A stretch of 64,000 nt of DNA, from NCBI GenBank assembly GCA_041905795.1, contig JAYRKL010000015.1, forward strand, positions 1-64,000. The letters run 5' to 3'. This DNA is from SHVO01 sp041905795 (lineage in GTDB: Bacteria; Pseudomonadota; Alphaproteobacteria; Rhodospirillales; Rhodospirillaceae). The position numbers and the translations under genes are program-made. The stretch's first letter is position 1. Every line of letters starts with the position of its first letter. Shown here piece after piece: positions 25,647 to 34,380 of the stretch. The notes under the pieces are model-generated. The model saw only the letters and a program-made list of their open reading frames with translations, was not told the DNA's origin and made no database searches.

Positions 25647-28550
25647 ATGAACGTTCACGTGTACCGCAAGACGACCGGGGCGCTGACCGCCAAGGTCCTG
25701 ATCGGGGCCTTCCTGGGCAGCACCGCCATGAGTTCCTATGCTTTCGCGCAGCAGGCCGCGCAGGCGCCGGCGGTGGAAGAAATCGTCGTCACCGGTTCGC
25801 GCGTGGTGCGCGACGGCTACGAAGCCCCGACCCCCGTGTCCGTCGTCGGCATCGAGCAGATGCAGACCACCGCCACCTCCAACCTCGCCGACTACGTCAA
25901 CCAGCTGCCGGCGCTGTCGGGCTCGGCCACGCCGCAGTCCTCGGTGGCCAACACCACCTCGGGTCTCTCGGCGGTGAACGGGCTCTCGCTCCGCGGCCTC
26001 GGCAACGTCCGCACCCTGACCCTGCTCAACGGCCAGCGCACGGTCGGCTCGATCCTGACGGGTGTCGTGGACGTGTCCGAACTGCCGCAATCCCTGATCA
26101 GCCGCGTCGACGTCGTCACCGGCGGCGCATCCGCCGCCTACGGCTCCGACGCGCTCGCCGGCGTGGTCAACTTCGTGCTCGACACCGAGTTCGTCGGCGT
26201 CAAGGGCGAAGCCTCCGGCGGCGTCACCACGTACGGCGACGTGCGCAACTGGAAGCTCAACGCCACCTTCGGCACCGCATTCGGCAACGGCAAAGGCCAC
26301 TGGATCGGCAGCGCCGAGGCGGTCTACGACGAAGGCAAGATCATCGGCGACCGGCCGTGGAACCTGCTCGGCTACTACTACATGACCAACCCCGCCTATG
26401 GGACCGGCGCCGGCCAGTCGACCTCGGTGCCGCAGGTGATCGCGCGCTACAACGTCGCGACCTCGGTCACCAGCTGGGGCGGCACCATCGCCTCGGGCCC
26501 GTTGCGCGGCCTCTCGTTCGGTCCGGGCGGCGCCCAGTATCAGACGGTGTTCGGCTCGCTCGTGACCGACCCGCTGATGTCGGGCGGCTCGTGGGCCACC
26601 AACAACGTCGCCGGCGTGCGCGGCGTGGCCATGCAGCCGATCCAGAACCGCCAGGACGTGTTCACCCGCGCCAGCTGGGACATCAACGACAACGTCACCG
26701 TCTACGGCCACGCCGCCTGGGGCCACCTGTACTCCTATTCGTCGGGCGCGCCGAACTTCAACCCCGGCAGCCTGGTGATCAAGTCGGACAACGCCTTCAT
26801 CCCGGCCAACATCGCCGCCACCCTGGCCGCGGCCGGTCCCACGGTGACCATCGGCACCTTCAACTGGGACCAGGACAACTTCCACTCGGTGAACGACCGC
26901 CGCGTGCTGCGCTTCCTCTTGGGCGCCCAGGGCAAATTCGAGGCCATGGACACCGCCTGGAAGTATGACGCCTATCTGTCCACCGGCTTCTCGATGGGCA
27001 CCCTGAAGTCGATCGGCGCCCGCGACACCACCCGCTTCGCGCTGGCCATCGACGCGGTCCGCAACCCCGCCACCGGCGCCATCGTCTGCCGCTCGACCCT
27101 CACCAACCCGACCAACGGCTGCGTGCCCTACAACATGTTCGGGATCGGCGTGAACTCGAAGGCGGCCATCGATTACCTCCAGGGCCGTTATGGCTTCGTC
27201 AACAACCGCCTCAACCAGAAGGTCGCCGCCTTCAGCGTCAGCGGCGATCCGTTCTCCACCTGGGCGGGCCCGGTTTCGATCTCCACCGGCATCGAGCACC
27301 GCGAAGAGAAGATGCGCCAGGTCTCGGATCCGGAAGAACAGGCCAACCCGACGGTCTGGTTCCAGGCGGCCGGCCTGCCCTACTCGGGCAAGTTCACGGT
27401 CACCGAAGGCTTCATCGAAGCCGTGGTGCCGCTGGCCAAGGACACCGTCTGGGCCAAGTCGTTCGACCTGAACGGCGCCATCCGCGGCACCGGCTATTCG
27501 ACCTTTGGTTCGACCGCCACCTGGAAGATCGGCGCCACCTATGCGCCGATCGACGACCTGCGCTTCCGCGCCACCCGTTCGCGCAACCTGCGTGAACCGA
27601 CCCTGGTCGACCTGTACCAGGCCGGCTCGACCGCGCAGAGTTCCACCACCGATCCGTTCAACGGCAACGCCGTCACCAACAGCCGCACCACCTCGTCGGG
27701 CAACCCCAACTTGAAGCCCGAAGTGGCCCAGGACCTGGGCCTCGGCGTGGTCGTGCAGCCGACGTTCTTCCCCGGCTTCCAGGCGTCGTTCGACTACTAC
27801 AAGATCGACATCTCGGGCGCGGTCAACTCGCCGTCGAGCCAGCAGCTGCTGACCCTGTGCTTCCAGGGCAACCAGACTGCCTGCGGCACTTTCACCCGCA
27901 CCGGCTCGGGCGCCACCGCGTTCATCAACTTCACCATCCAGCCGCAGAACTTCGCCAAGGAAAAGGCCAAGGGCTACGACATCGAGGCCAGCTACCGCCT
28001 GCCGCTGTCGCAGGTCAACAGCGACTGGGACGGCAACCTCGCGGTCCGCTTCCTGGCGACCCACTACATCGACTACATCATCGATCCGGGCCTGCCCGGC
28101 CTGCTGGTGCTCAACTACGCCGGCGTCAACACCGGCGGCCAGAACTCCGGCAGCGGCATCCCGTCCTGGCGTTGGGATTCCAACATCACCTACAACCTGG
28201 ATCCGATCACCGTCGGGCTGGGCCTGCGCGGCGTGTCGAGCGGCCTCGTCAGCCCGTCGCAGATCGAGTGCTCCTCGGGCTGCCCGGTCTCGACCGCCAA
28301 CAACGTCACCGTCGACCAGAACCACGTCAAAGGCGCGATGTATGCGGACTTGAACCTGACCTACAAGTTCCACCTCGGCGACACCGCCACCAGCGACCTG
28401 TTCTTCAACGTCAAGAACATCGCCAACTCGGATCCGCAGTTGGTGCCGCGCGGTCCGGGCGGTTCCAACTACGACTTCACCGCCACCAACCAGAATATCT
28501 ACGACATTCTGGGGCGCGTATTCCGCGCCGGTGTCCGGTTCAAGATGTAA
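25647..28550 (+). CDS. TonB-dependent outer-membrane receptor
   Basis: The product is 967 aa. The start at 25647 gives a signal peptide to about residue 35 (SSYAFAQ). A TonB box EEIVVTGSR (about 44-52) precedes the plug domain (PTPVSVVGIEQMQ, NGLSLRGLGNVRTLTLLNGQR, VDVVTGGASAAYGSDALAGVVNFVLD) and a large beta-barrel ending in the aromatic FRAGVRFKM. The plug wording is that of the oligopeptide/carbohydrate-type receptors common in sphingomonads and Caulobacter; the ligand is not known. A terminator follows, then an amidase and DUF1028 genes that may process the imported substrate. Confidence 0.93.
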   Translation: MNVHVYRKTTGALTAKVLIGAFLGSTAMSSYAFAQQAAQAPAVEEIVVTGSRVVRDGYEAPTPVSVVGIEQMQTTATSNLADYVNQLPALSGSATPQSSVANTTSGLSAVNGLSLRGLGNVRTLTLLNGQRTVGSILTGVVDVSELPQSLISRVDVVTGGASAAYGSDALAGVVNFVLDTEFVGVKGEASGGVTTYGDVRNWKLNATFGTAFGNGKGHWIGSAEAVYDEGKIIGDRPWNLLGYYYMTNPAYGTGAGQSTSVPQVIARYNVATSVTSWGGTIASGPLRGLSFGPGGAQYQTVFGSLVTDPLMSGGSWATNNVAGVRGVAMQPIQNRQDVFTRASWDINDNVTVYGHAAWGHLYSYSSGAPNFNPGSLVIKSDNAFIPANIAATLAAAGPTVTIGTFNWDQDNFHSVNDRRVLRFLLGAQGKFEAMDTAWKYDAYLSTGFSMGTLKSIGARDTTRFALAIDAVRNPATGAIVCRSTLTNPTNGCVPYNMFGIGVNSKAAIDYLQGRYGFVNNRLNQKVAAFSVSGDPFSTWAGPVSISTGIEHREEKMRQVSDPEEQANPTVWFQAAGLPYSGKFTVTEGFIEAVVPLAKDTVWAKSFDLNGAIRGTGYSTFGSTATWKIGATYAPIDDLRFRATRSRNLREPTLVDLYQAGSTAQSSTTDPFNGNAVTNSRTTSSGNPNLKPEVAQDLGLGVVVQPTFFPGFQASFDYYKIDISGAVNSPSSQQLLTLCFQGNQTACGTFTRTGSGATAFINFTIQPQNFAKEKAKGYDIEASYRLPLSQVNSDWDGNLAVRFLATHYIDYIIDPGLPGLLVLNYAGVNTGGQNSGSGIPSWRWDSNITYNLDPITVGLGLRGVSSGLVSPSQIECSSGCPVSTANNVTVDQNHVKGAMYADLNLTYKFHLGDTATSDLFFNVKNIANSDPQLVPRGPGGSNYDFTATNQNIYDILGRVFRAGVRFKM

Positions 28551-28564
28551 AACACCGCTGACAG

Positions 28565-28604
28565 AAAAGGCCCAATCCGGGAAACTGGATTGGGCCTTTT
28601 TCTT
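28565..28604 (+). terminator. Intrinsic terminator after the TonB receptor gene
   Basis: A 12-14 bp perfect stem (28565-28578 with 28587-28600), eight-base loop and T-rich tail lie 15 bp beyond the receptor stop. Confidence 0.9.
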
Positions 28605-28645
28605 CTGTAGTCCTTGAAACGTCATCCTCGGGAAAGGATCACCTC

Positions 28646-30334
28646 ATGCGCCTCGCTCTTACCGCCACCACCGCCCTCGCCGCTGTTGCGCTGTCGTCTT
28701 GCGACAAGCCCGCGCCCAAGGTCGAAGCCAAGGCGCCGTTCAGCGTTTACGAGGCCTCGATCCCGGACATGCAGGCGGCGATGAAGGATGGACGCGTCAC
28801 ATCTAAGGAAATCGTCACCCAATACCTAACGCGCATCGGCATGTACGGCGGCAAGTTGAACGCAGCGGTGGCGATCAATCCCAATGCCCTCAAGGAAGCC
28901 GAAGAACTGGACAAGGAACGCGCGAGCGGCAAGCTGCGCGGACCGCTGCACGGCATCCCGGTAGCGCTGAAAGACAACATCATGGACAAGGACGACATGC
29001 CGACCTCGGGCGGCATGCTGGCCTTCAAGCATTACATGGCGCCCTACGACGCCACCTTGACCGCGAACCTGAAGAAGGCCGGCGCCATCATCATCGCCAA
29101 GTCGACCATGAGCGAACTGGCCGGCTGGTTCGGCGGCGAGCCGATCCGCACCCCCGGCGGCTACAACGGCGCCGTGGGCCAGAGCTACAACCCCTACGAC
29201 CCGCGCGCCAACGACGACGGCACGCCGGTGATGGAAGTGGCCGGCTCGTCCTCGGGCGTCGGCGTCGCCGCCAACCTGTGGGCGGCCAATGTCGGCACCT
29301 CCACCGGCGGCTCGATCGAAGCGCCGTCCAACGCCAACATGCTGGTGGGCATCCGCCCGTCCACCGGCCGCATCAGCAGATACGGGATTGTGCCGCTGTC
29401 GCTCGACCAGGACACCGCCGGCCCCATGGCCAAGACCGTCACCGACGCCGCCATCATGCTGGGCGTGCTGGAAGGCGACCCCGATCCCAACGATGCCCGC
29501 ACCACCACCTGCCAGGCGCCGGCCAACCATGACTACACGCCGTTCCTGAAGGCCGACGCGCTGAAGGGTGCCCGCATCGGCATCCCGCGCGGCGGCATCT
29601 ACACCGCGCTCGAAGGCGTCAAAGGCCGCGGCCAGGGCTTGAAGCCGGAGGAACTGGACTCCATGGAAGCCGCCATCGCCGCCTTGAAAGCAGCGGGCGC
29701 GGACGTGATCGATTCCGACATCCCCTCGGCCGTCGCCAAGGACGACGCCGACAACCTCGCCGCCCATCCCATCTGCCAGAAGGCCTCGGAGCTGAAGGAC
29801 GCCAAGGAGCTGTGCTCCAACGTGCTGCGCTATTCCATGAAGCGCGACTTCAACATCTGGCTCGCGTCCCTCGACGACAAGGCGCCGGTGAAGACGCTGA
29901 CCGAGTTCCTGAAGTGGAACCTCGACCACAAGGACTTTGGGGCCATCCGTTACGGCCAGGCGCGCCTGGAAGTGGCGGACTCCATGGACCTGGAGAAGGA
30001 CAAGGCGCGCTATGAGGCCGACCGCGCTTCCGATCTCAAGCTCAGCCGCGACCAGGGCCTGGACGCGTCGATCAAGGCCAACACCCTCGATGTGCTGATG
30101 TTCCCGGGCGCCTCGGGCGCCAACTACGCCACCAAGGCCGGCTACCCGATCATGACCGTGCCTTTTGGCCTCACCGCCAACCCGAACCCGGGCGCCAAAG
30201 GTTCGCCCGACAAGACCCGGCCGTTCGGTGTAAGCTTCGTCGGCAAGCTGTGCGACGAGCCCAAGATGCTCGCCATCGGCTATGCGTTCGAACAGGCCAC
30301 CAAGAAGCGCGTCGCCCCCAAGGCCACGCCATAA
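28646..30334 (+). CDS. Exported amidase-signature enzyme (lipoprotein)
   Basis: The product is 562 aa. The N-terminus has a lipoprotein signal with a LSSC lipobox near residue 19. The amidase-signature triad is visible: Lys109 (VALKDN), the cis-Ser in AGSSSG at 200-203, and nucleophile Ser223 in STGGSIEAPS. The segment between the two serines is a few residues shorter than usual. The enzyme should hydrolyse amide or peptide-like bonds in the periplasm. It is the first gene after the receptor terminator, with DUF1028 genes 11 bp and further downstream, consistent with a degradation operon. Confidence 0.88.
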   Translation: MRLALTATTALAAVALSSCDKPAPKVEAKAPFSVYEASIPDMQAAMKDGRVTSKEIVTQYLTRIGMYGGKLNAAVAINPNALKEAEELDKERASGKLRGPLHGIPVALKDNIMDKDDMPTSGGMLAFKHYMAPYDATLTANLKKAGAIIIAKSTMSELAGWFGGEPIRTPGGYNGAVGQSYNPYDPRANDDGTPVMEVAGSSSGVGVAANLWAANVGTSTGGSIEAPSNANMLVGIRPSTGRISRYGIVPLSLDQDTAGPMAKTVTDAAIMLGVLEGDPDPNDARTTTCQAPANHDYTPFLKADALKGARIGIPRGGIYTALEGVKGRGQGLKPEELDSMEAAIAALKAAGADVIDSDIPSAVAKDDADNLAAHPICQKASELKDAKELCSNVLRYSMKRDFNIWLASLDDKAPVKTLTEFLKWNLDHKDFGAIRYGQARLEVADSMDLEKDKARYEADRASDLKLSRDQGLDASIKANTLDVLMFPGASGANYATKAGYPIMTVPFGLTANPNPGAKGSPDKTRPFGVSFVGKLCDEPKMLAIGYAFEQATKKRVAPKATP

Positions 30335-30344
30335 GGAGGCGGTG

Positions 30345-31196
30345 ATGCGCGCGGTATTCCGTTCTTTGCTGGTCGCGGCGCTGATCGCCGCGCCAACGTC
30401 AGCCTTCGCCACCTGGTCCATCGTCGCGGTGGACCAGGACACGGGCCGCGTCGCCATGGCCACGGCCAGCTGCGTCGACGTCAAGACCGACCACGAATAC
30501 CGCGACCTGACGACGGTGGTGGTGCCCGGCGTGGGCATCGCCGCCTGTCAGTCGGGCGTCGACCGCACCTTCGCCAACCAGAAATTCATCTACGAGGAGA
30601 TGAAGAAGGGCACCGAGCCGAAAGCGATCCTGGAAAATCTGGCCCACGACGACCCCAACTACCAGAGCCGCCAGTTCGCCATCGTCGACCTCAAGGGCCG
30701 CATGGCCGCCCACACCGGTCTCGACAACGCCTATGTCGCCCAGGACTTCCAGGGCCAGGTGCCGGGCACGAAGATCTTCTTCTCGGTCCAGGCCAATATC
30801 ATGCGTCCGGGCAAGATCGTGCCGAACGCAGTGCAGGCGTTCCTCAAGGCCAAGGGCGCGCTGACCGACCGCGTCATGGCGGCCATGGACGCCGCCGACG
30901 GTTCCGGCGGCGACGCCCGCTGCACCTGCCCGCCTTATCCCACCGACGGCTCCACCCCCGCCATCGCCTGCAACAACAAGGCCGCGCATTCCGGCTACAT
31001 CATCATGGCGACGCCCGACAACAAGAACATCTCCACGCAGAATGACGGGAATTACGCGCTCTATCTCACCGTGCTACAGCCGGGCGACGACCGCGGCCCC
31101 AACCAGATCCACCCGGGCGAAGATTTGAACCCCGCCAGGACATTGCGCATGCGTTACGACGCCTGGCGCAAGCAACAACCGGCCGACTACAAATAA
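30345..31196 (+). CDS. Secreted DUF1028 protein (Ntn-hydrolase-like), copy 1
   Basis: The product is 283 aa. Signal peptide MRAVFRSLLVAALIAAPTSAFA ends just before Thr23, so cleavage would expose a threonine at the start of TWSIVAVDQDTGRV, where non-exported DUF1028 proteins have Thr or Ser after Met. The core RQFAIVDLKGRMAAHTG and GGDARCTCPPYP belong to DUF1028 (COG3342, Ntn-hydrolase superfamily). The downstream gene is a close paralogue of identical length. The catalytic role is inferred. Confidence 0.85.
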   Translation: MRAVFRSLLVAALIAAPTSAFATWSIVAVDQDTGRVAMATASCVDVKTDHEYRDLTTVVVPGVGIAACQSGVDRTFANQKFIYEEMKKGTEPKAILENLAHDDPNYQSRQFAIVDLKGRMAAHTGLDNAYVAQDFQGQVPGTKIFFSVQANIMRPGKIVPNAVQAFLKAKGALTDRVMAAMDAADGSGGDARCTCPPYPTDGSTPAIACNNKAAHSGYIIMATPDNKNISTQNDGNYALYLTVLQPGDDRGPNQIHPGEDLNPARTLRMRYDAWRKQQPADYK

Positions 31197-31219
31197 AAAC
31201 ACCTCAAGGAGGCTCTGCC

Positions 31220-32071
31220 GTGAACGCCTTCCTCAAGATTGTTTTGGTGCTCGCGGCGGTGGCCGCACCAACATCTGCCTTCGCCACCTGGTCGATCATC
31301 GCCGTGGACCAGGATACCGGCCGCGTCTCCATGGGCACGGCCAGCTGCGTCGACAATCCCACCGACAAGGAATTCCGCACCTTCACCAGCGTCATCGTGC
31401 CCGGCCTCGGCGTCGCCGCCTGCCAGGCGGCGGTCGACCGCACATATAAGGTGCAAAAGTTCGTCTACGACGAGATCAAGAAGGGCACGGCGCCGCGGGC
31501 CATTCTGGAAAAACTCGCCCATGACGACCCCGACTTCCAGCGCCGCCAGATCGGCATCGTCGATCTCAAGGGCCGCATGGCCGCCCACACCGGCCTCGAC
31601 AATTCCTATGTCGCCCAGGATTTCCAGGGCCAGGTGCCCGGCACGCACATCTTCTTCTCGGTGCAGGCCAACAGCATGCGCGCCGGCAAGGTGGTGCCCA
31701 ATGCCGCGGCGGCCTTCCTGAAGGCCAAAGGCGCGCTGACGGATCGCGTCATGGCGGCCATGGATGCCGCCGACGGCTCGGGTGGCGACGCCCGCTGCAC
31801 CTGCCCGCCTTATCCCACGGACGGTTCGGCCCCCGCGATCCCGTGCAGCGACAAGACCGCCCACGCCGGCTGGATCATCATGGCCACGCCCGACAACAAG
31901 AACGTCTCCAGCCAGAACGACGGCGAATACGCGCTGTTCCTCACCGTCATCCAGCCCGGCGAAGGCCGCGGCCCCAACCAGATCCACGCCGGCGAGAACC
32001 TCAACCCCGCCAAGACCCTGCGCCTGCGTTACGACGCCTGGCGCAAGCAGCAACCCGCCGATTACAAATAG
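31220..32071 (+). CDS. Secreted DUF1028 protein (Ntn-hydrolase-like), copy 2
   Basis: The product is 283 aa with a GTG start after AAGGAGG. It is a tandem duplicate of the preceding gene: by eye, well over two-thirds of residues match, including the signal-peptide end SAFATWSI and Thr23, and the last fifteen residues. The most variable parts are about residues 38-75 and the 150-165 region. Duplication suggests either dosage or separate substrates. Function as for copy 1, unproven. Confidence 0.85.
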   Translation: MNAFLKIVLVLAAVAAPTSAFATWSIIAVDQDTGRVSMGTASCVDNPTDKEFRTFTSVIVPGLGVAACQAAVDRTYKVQKFVYDEIKKGTAPRAILEKLAHDDPDFQRRQIGIVDLKGRMAAHTGLDNSYVAQDFQGQVPGTHIFFSVQANSMRAGKVVPNAAAAFLKAKGALTDRVMAAMDAADGSGGDARCTCPPYPTDGSAPAIPCSDKTAHAGWIIMATPDNKNVSSQNDGEYALFLTVIQPGEGRGPNQIHAGENLNPAKTLRLRYDAWRKQQPADYK

Positions 32072-32082
32072 AGAGGACGCCG

Positions 32083-32667
32083 ATGAAATACATGCCCCTC
32101 GCCCCCGCTATTTTCGTGGCCGCGCTTCTCATCGCGGTCCCCGCGTCCGCCCAGCAGCAGCAACGCCCGCCGCGCCCGGCGGCCATGGCCCTTTCCACCA
32201 CCGCCTGGAAAGACGGCGGCGTCATCCCCGACAAATACGCGCAGCCCGGCCATGACGTGTCGCCCGCCCTCTCCTGGGACAAGGCGCCGGAAGGCACCGA
32301 GAGCTTCGTGGTGATGGTGCGCGACCTGAATTCCGTCACCGTCACCGGCGGTGACCAGTTCCTGCACTGGATGGTGTGGAACATCCCCAAGACCGCCACC
32401 GGCCTCACCGAGAAGCAGTCGCAGGAGCCCGAACTTACCGACGGCACGCGCCAGATCTCCTCGTCGGGCCCCTACTACCGCGGCCCGGCGGCCTCGGTGT
32501 TTGGACCGCCGCATCACTATGTGTTCGAGCTGTACGCGCTTTCGGCCAAGCTCGACATCCCGGCGGTGGGTCAGGCGCCGCTGGCGACGCAAGCCGCCGT
32601 GCAGGCAGCCATGGCCGGCAAGATCCTCGGCAAAGGCGTGCTCACCGGCACTTTTCGGCGCAACTAG
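32083..32667 (+). CDS. Secreted PEBP/YbhB-family protein
   Basis: The product is 194 aa with a signal peptide (MKYMPLAPAIFVAALLIAVPASA). The PEBP pattern is seen in GHDVSPALSWDKAPEGTESFVVMVRDLN, FLHWMVWNIPK and the C-terminal HYVFELYALSAKLDIP. Bacterial YbhB-type proteins bind anionic ligands and their roles are mostly unknown. It lies 11 bp after the DUF1028 gene and probably ends the amidase operon. Confidence 0.86.
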   Translation: MKYMPLAPAIFVAALLIAVPASAQQQQRPPRPAAMALSTTAWKDGGVIPDKYAQPGHDVSPALSWDKAPEGTESFVVMVRDLNSVTVTGGDQFLHWMVWNIPKTATGLTEKQSQEPELTDGTRQISSSGPYYRGPAASVFGPPHHYVFELYALSAKLDIPAVGQAPLATQAAVQAAMAGKILGKGVLTGTFRRN

Positions 32668-34160
32668 TTTTTGGCGACGAAGTACTTCTTGATGCCGGTG
32701 GGGAAATAGAACACCGCGTCGTTCTCGTCGGCGTTTGAAACATCGGCCGCGCCCTGGAAGTAAGTCTTGGGCTGCCGGCCCGTACGCGCCATGTAGGCGT
32801 AAGCGGAATACAGCGCCACCTGGTCGATGCCCCACGACCAAGTGCCGGCGTTTTTCCAATGCAGGATATAGGCCGCCACCCGCCGCCCATAGTCCAGCCC
32901 CAGCGGCGTCGGCGCGATGCCGACCAGGTTGCCCGCCACCCGCGCCGGCGGCGTGAACAGGACGGGATTGGCGCGGATCGAGACGTCATATTCCGCGAGG
33001 CGGCCCAGCAGCGGCCGCGGATCGTGCTGAACAAAGCCGTCGACATCGAAGACCCACACGCGCCGCCGCCGGCGCGCCGCTTCCAGGTACTGGCGGACAA
33101 AACGGATCGCGTGGGTATAGAGGCCGATGCTGGCGGCGCCGGGATCCTCGGCCGAGAAGCCCACCCTGACATGGGTGAGCGTGCCCAGGCCCGCGGCCAT
33201 GCTGTGCCACGCCGCGGCATCGCCGCCCATGACATGCACCTGGATGTCGGCCGGGATCGCCATCGTTTCCAGCGCCGCGATGAACGGCTGGGTGAATTTG
33301 GCGAAGTACACCGGGTCGCTGGCAAACAGCAGCGTCTCGCCCGATTGCGGCGCCGGACTGAGGATGTGGTGGACCGGCGGCAACAGGCCGGACATGGTCT
33401 CGAAGCCGAAGCGGTCCAGTCCGGCGTGGAACGCCGCCCCGAAGGCGGTGTAGTCGGCGAGCGTTCCCAGCGCCCGCGCGCGCACCGCCTCCAGGAGTTC
33501 GTCGGCACGGTCCCAGTCGCAGCGGCAGATGGCGATGCAGGCGGCGTCGATCACCAGGTCGGGCCGCGGCCGTTGCTTGTTCAGCCCGGAAATGACCTGG
33601 CGAAACCGCTCGAGGCCCTCGGGGTCGGGCCAGGCGCAGGTGTCCTCCCACGACCGTGCGTCATCGGGAAGGCCGGCGCGCAGGCGCGCGCGGTGGGCGC
33701 GGTTTCCGATCAGCGCCCTGAGGGCGGTCGCCGAGGCGTCGGGATCGCCGGCGAAGAGCGCGGCCACCTCTTCCAGCTCGGCGCACACGCGCTCCAAGTC
33801 GCCGGCAAGGCCCGCGTGCATGATCCGCAGATCGAGATTCCCGGGATGCACGGCGATGGCCTGGGTCAGCGCCGCGCGTGCGCCCTCCGGCGCGCCGGAG
33901 AACAGCTTCAGTTTCGCGAGCATCCGGTATCCCGCCGCGTCGACCCGCGCCGGCGCCAGCGCCACCAGGCGCTCGAGGGTCTCGGCCGCGTCGGTGATCG
34001 CGCCCAGGCGTTCCTGCGCCTGGGCGAGCAAGGTCAGGGCCTTGAGGTCGTCCGGCTGCGCCGCCAGATGGGTCTTGAGCGCCGCCGCCGCGCCGGCGAA
34101 ATCGCCGCCGCCGATGGCGGCCCGGGCGGCGGACAACGGGGTTTTCTCTGACGGCGTCAT
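32664..34160 (-). CDS. TPR-type protein with glycosyltransferase-like C-terminal region
   Basis: The product is 498 aa. The N-terminal third has TPR-like helical repeats (AARAAIGGGDFAGAAAALKTHLAAQPDDLKALTLLAQAQERLG and following). The C-terminal half contains RRVWVFDVDGFVQHDPRPLLG, whose VFDVDGF resembles a DxD glycosyltransferase-type metal site, and a late ILHWKNAGTWSWGIDQVALYS segment typical of sugar-transfer folds. No named family was recognised. It is cytoplasmic and convergent with the PEBP gene (stops overlap by four bases). The start is an ATG at 34160 after GGAAAG. Confidence 0.55.
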   Translation of the reverse strand: MTPSEKTPLSAARAAIGGGDFAGAAAALKTHLAAQPDDLKALTLLAQAQERLGAITDAAETLERLVALAPARVDAAGYRMLAKLKLFSGAPEGARAALTQAIAVHPGNLDLRIMHAGLAGDLERVCAELEEVAALFAGDPDASATALRALIGNRAHRARLRAGLPDDARSWEDTCAWPDPEGLERFRQVISGLNKQRPRPDLVIDAACIAICRCDWDRADELLEAVRARALGTLADYTAFGAAFHAGLDRFGFETMSGLLPPVHHILSPAPQSGETLLFASDPVYFAKFTQPFIAALETMAIPADIQVHVMGGDAAAWHSMAAGLGTLTHVRVGFSAEDPGAASIGLYTHAIRFVRQYLEAARRRRRVWVFDVDGFVQHDPRPLLGRLAEYDVSIRANPVLFTPPARVAGNLVGIAPTPLGLDYGRRVAAYILHWKNAGTWSWGIDQVALYSAYAYMARTGRQPKTYFQGAADVSNADENDAVFYFPTGIKKYFVAKN

Positions 34161-34380
34161 GAAAAGCTTTCCGTGGAGCGCGGGAGGGGACTTTTGCCAG
34201 AACCGGGGCCCCGCCGCCAATGCGGCGCTTGGCCGGGCGGTTTCGCAAGATTCACCTCGACGGCGCCCTGCCGCGGCGCACAAAACTCTGAAATCGCAGG
34301 ATTCTACGAAAGTTAATGCGCACCCGTCAGGTCTGAGAGAGAATAGCGGTCACAGCTCGGTTTTTGGGTAGGGAGAGGCC

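Noticed and set aside
25629..28625. A 998-residue frame antisense to the TonB receptor
   Set aside because: Shadow of the receptor codons; rich in G, V, A, R and D with no domain pattern.
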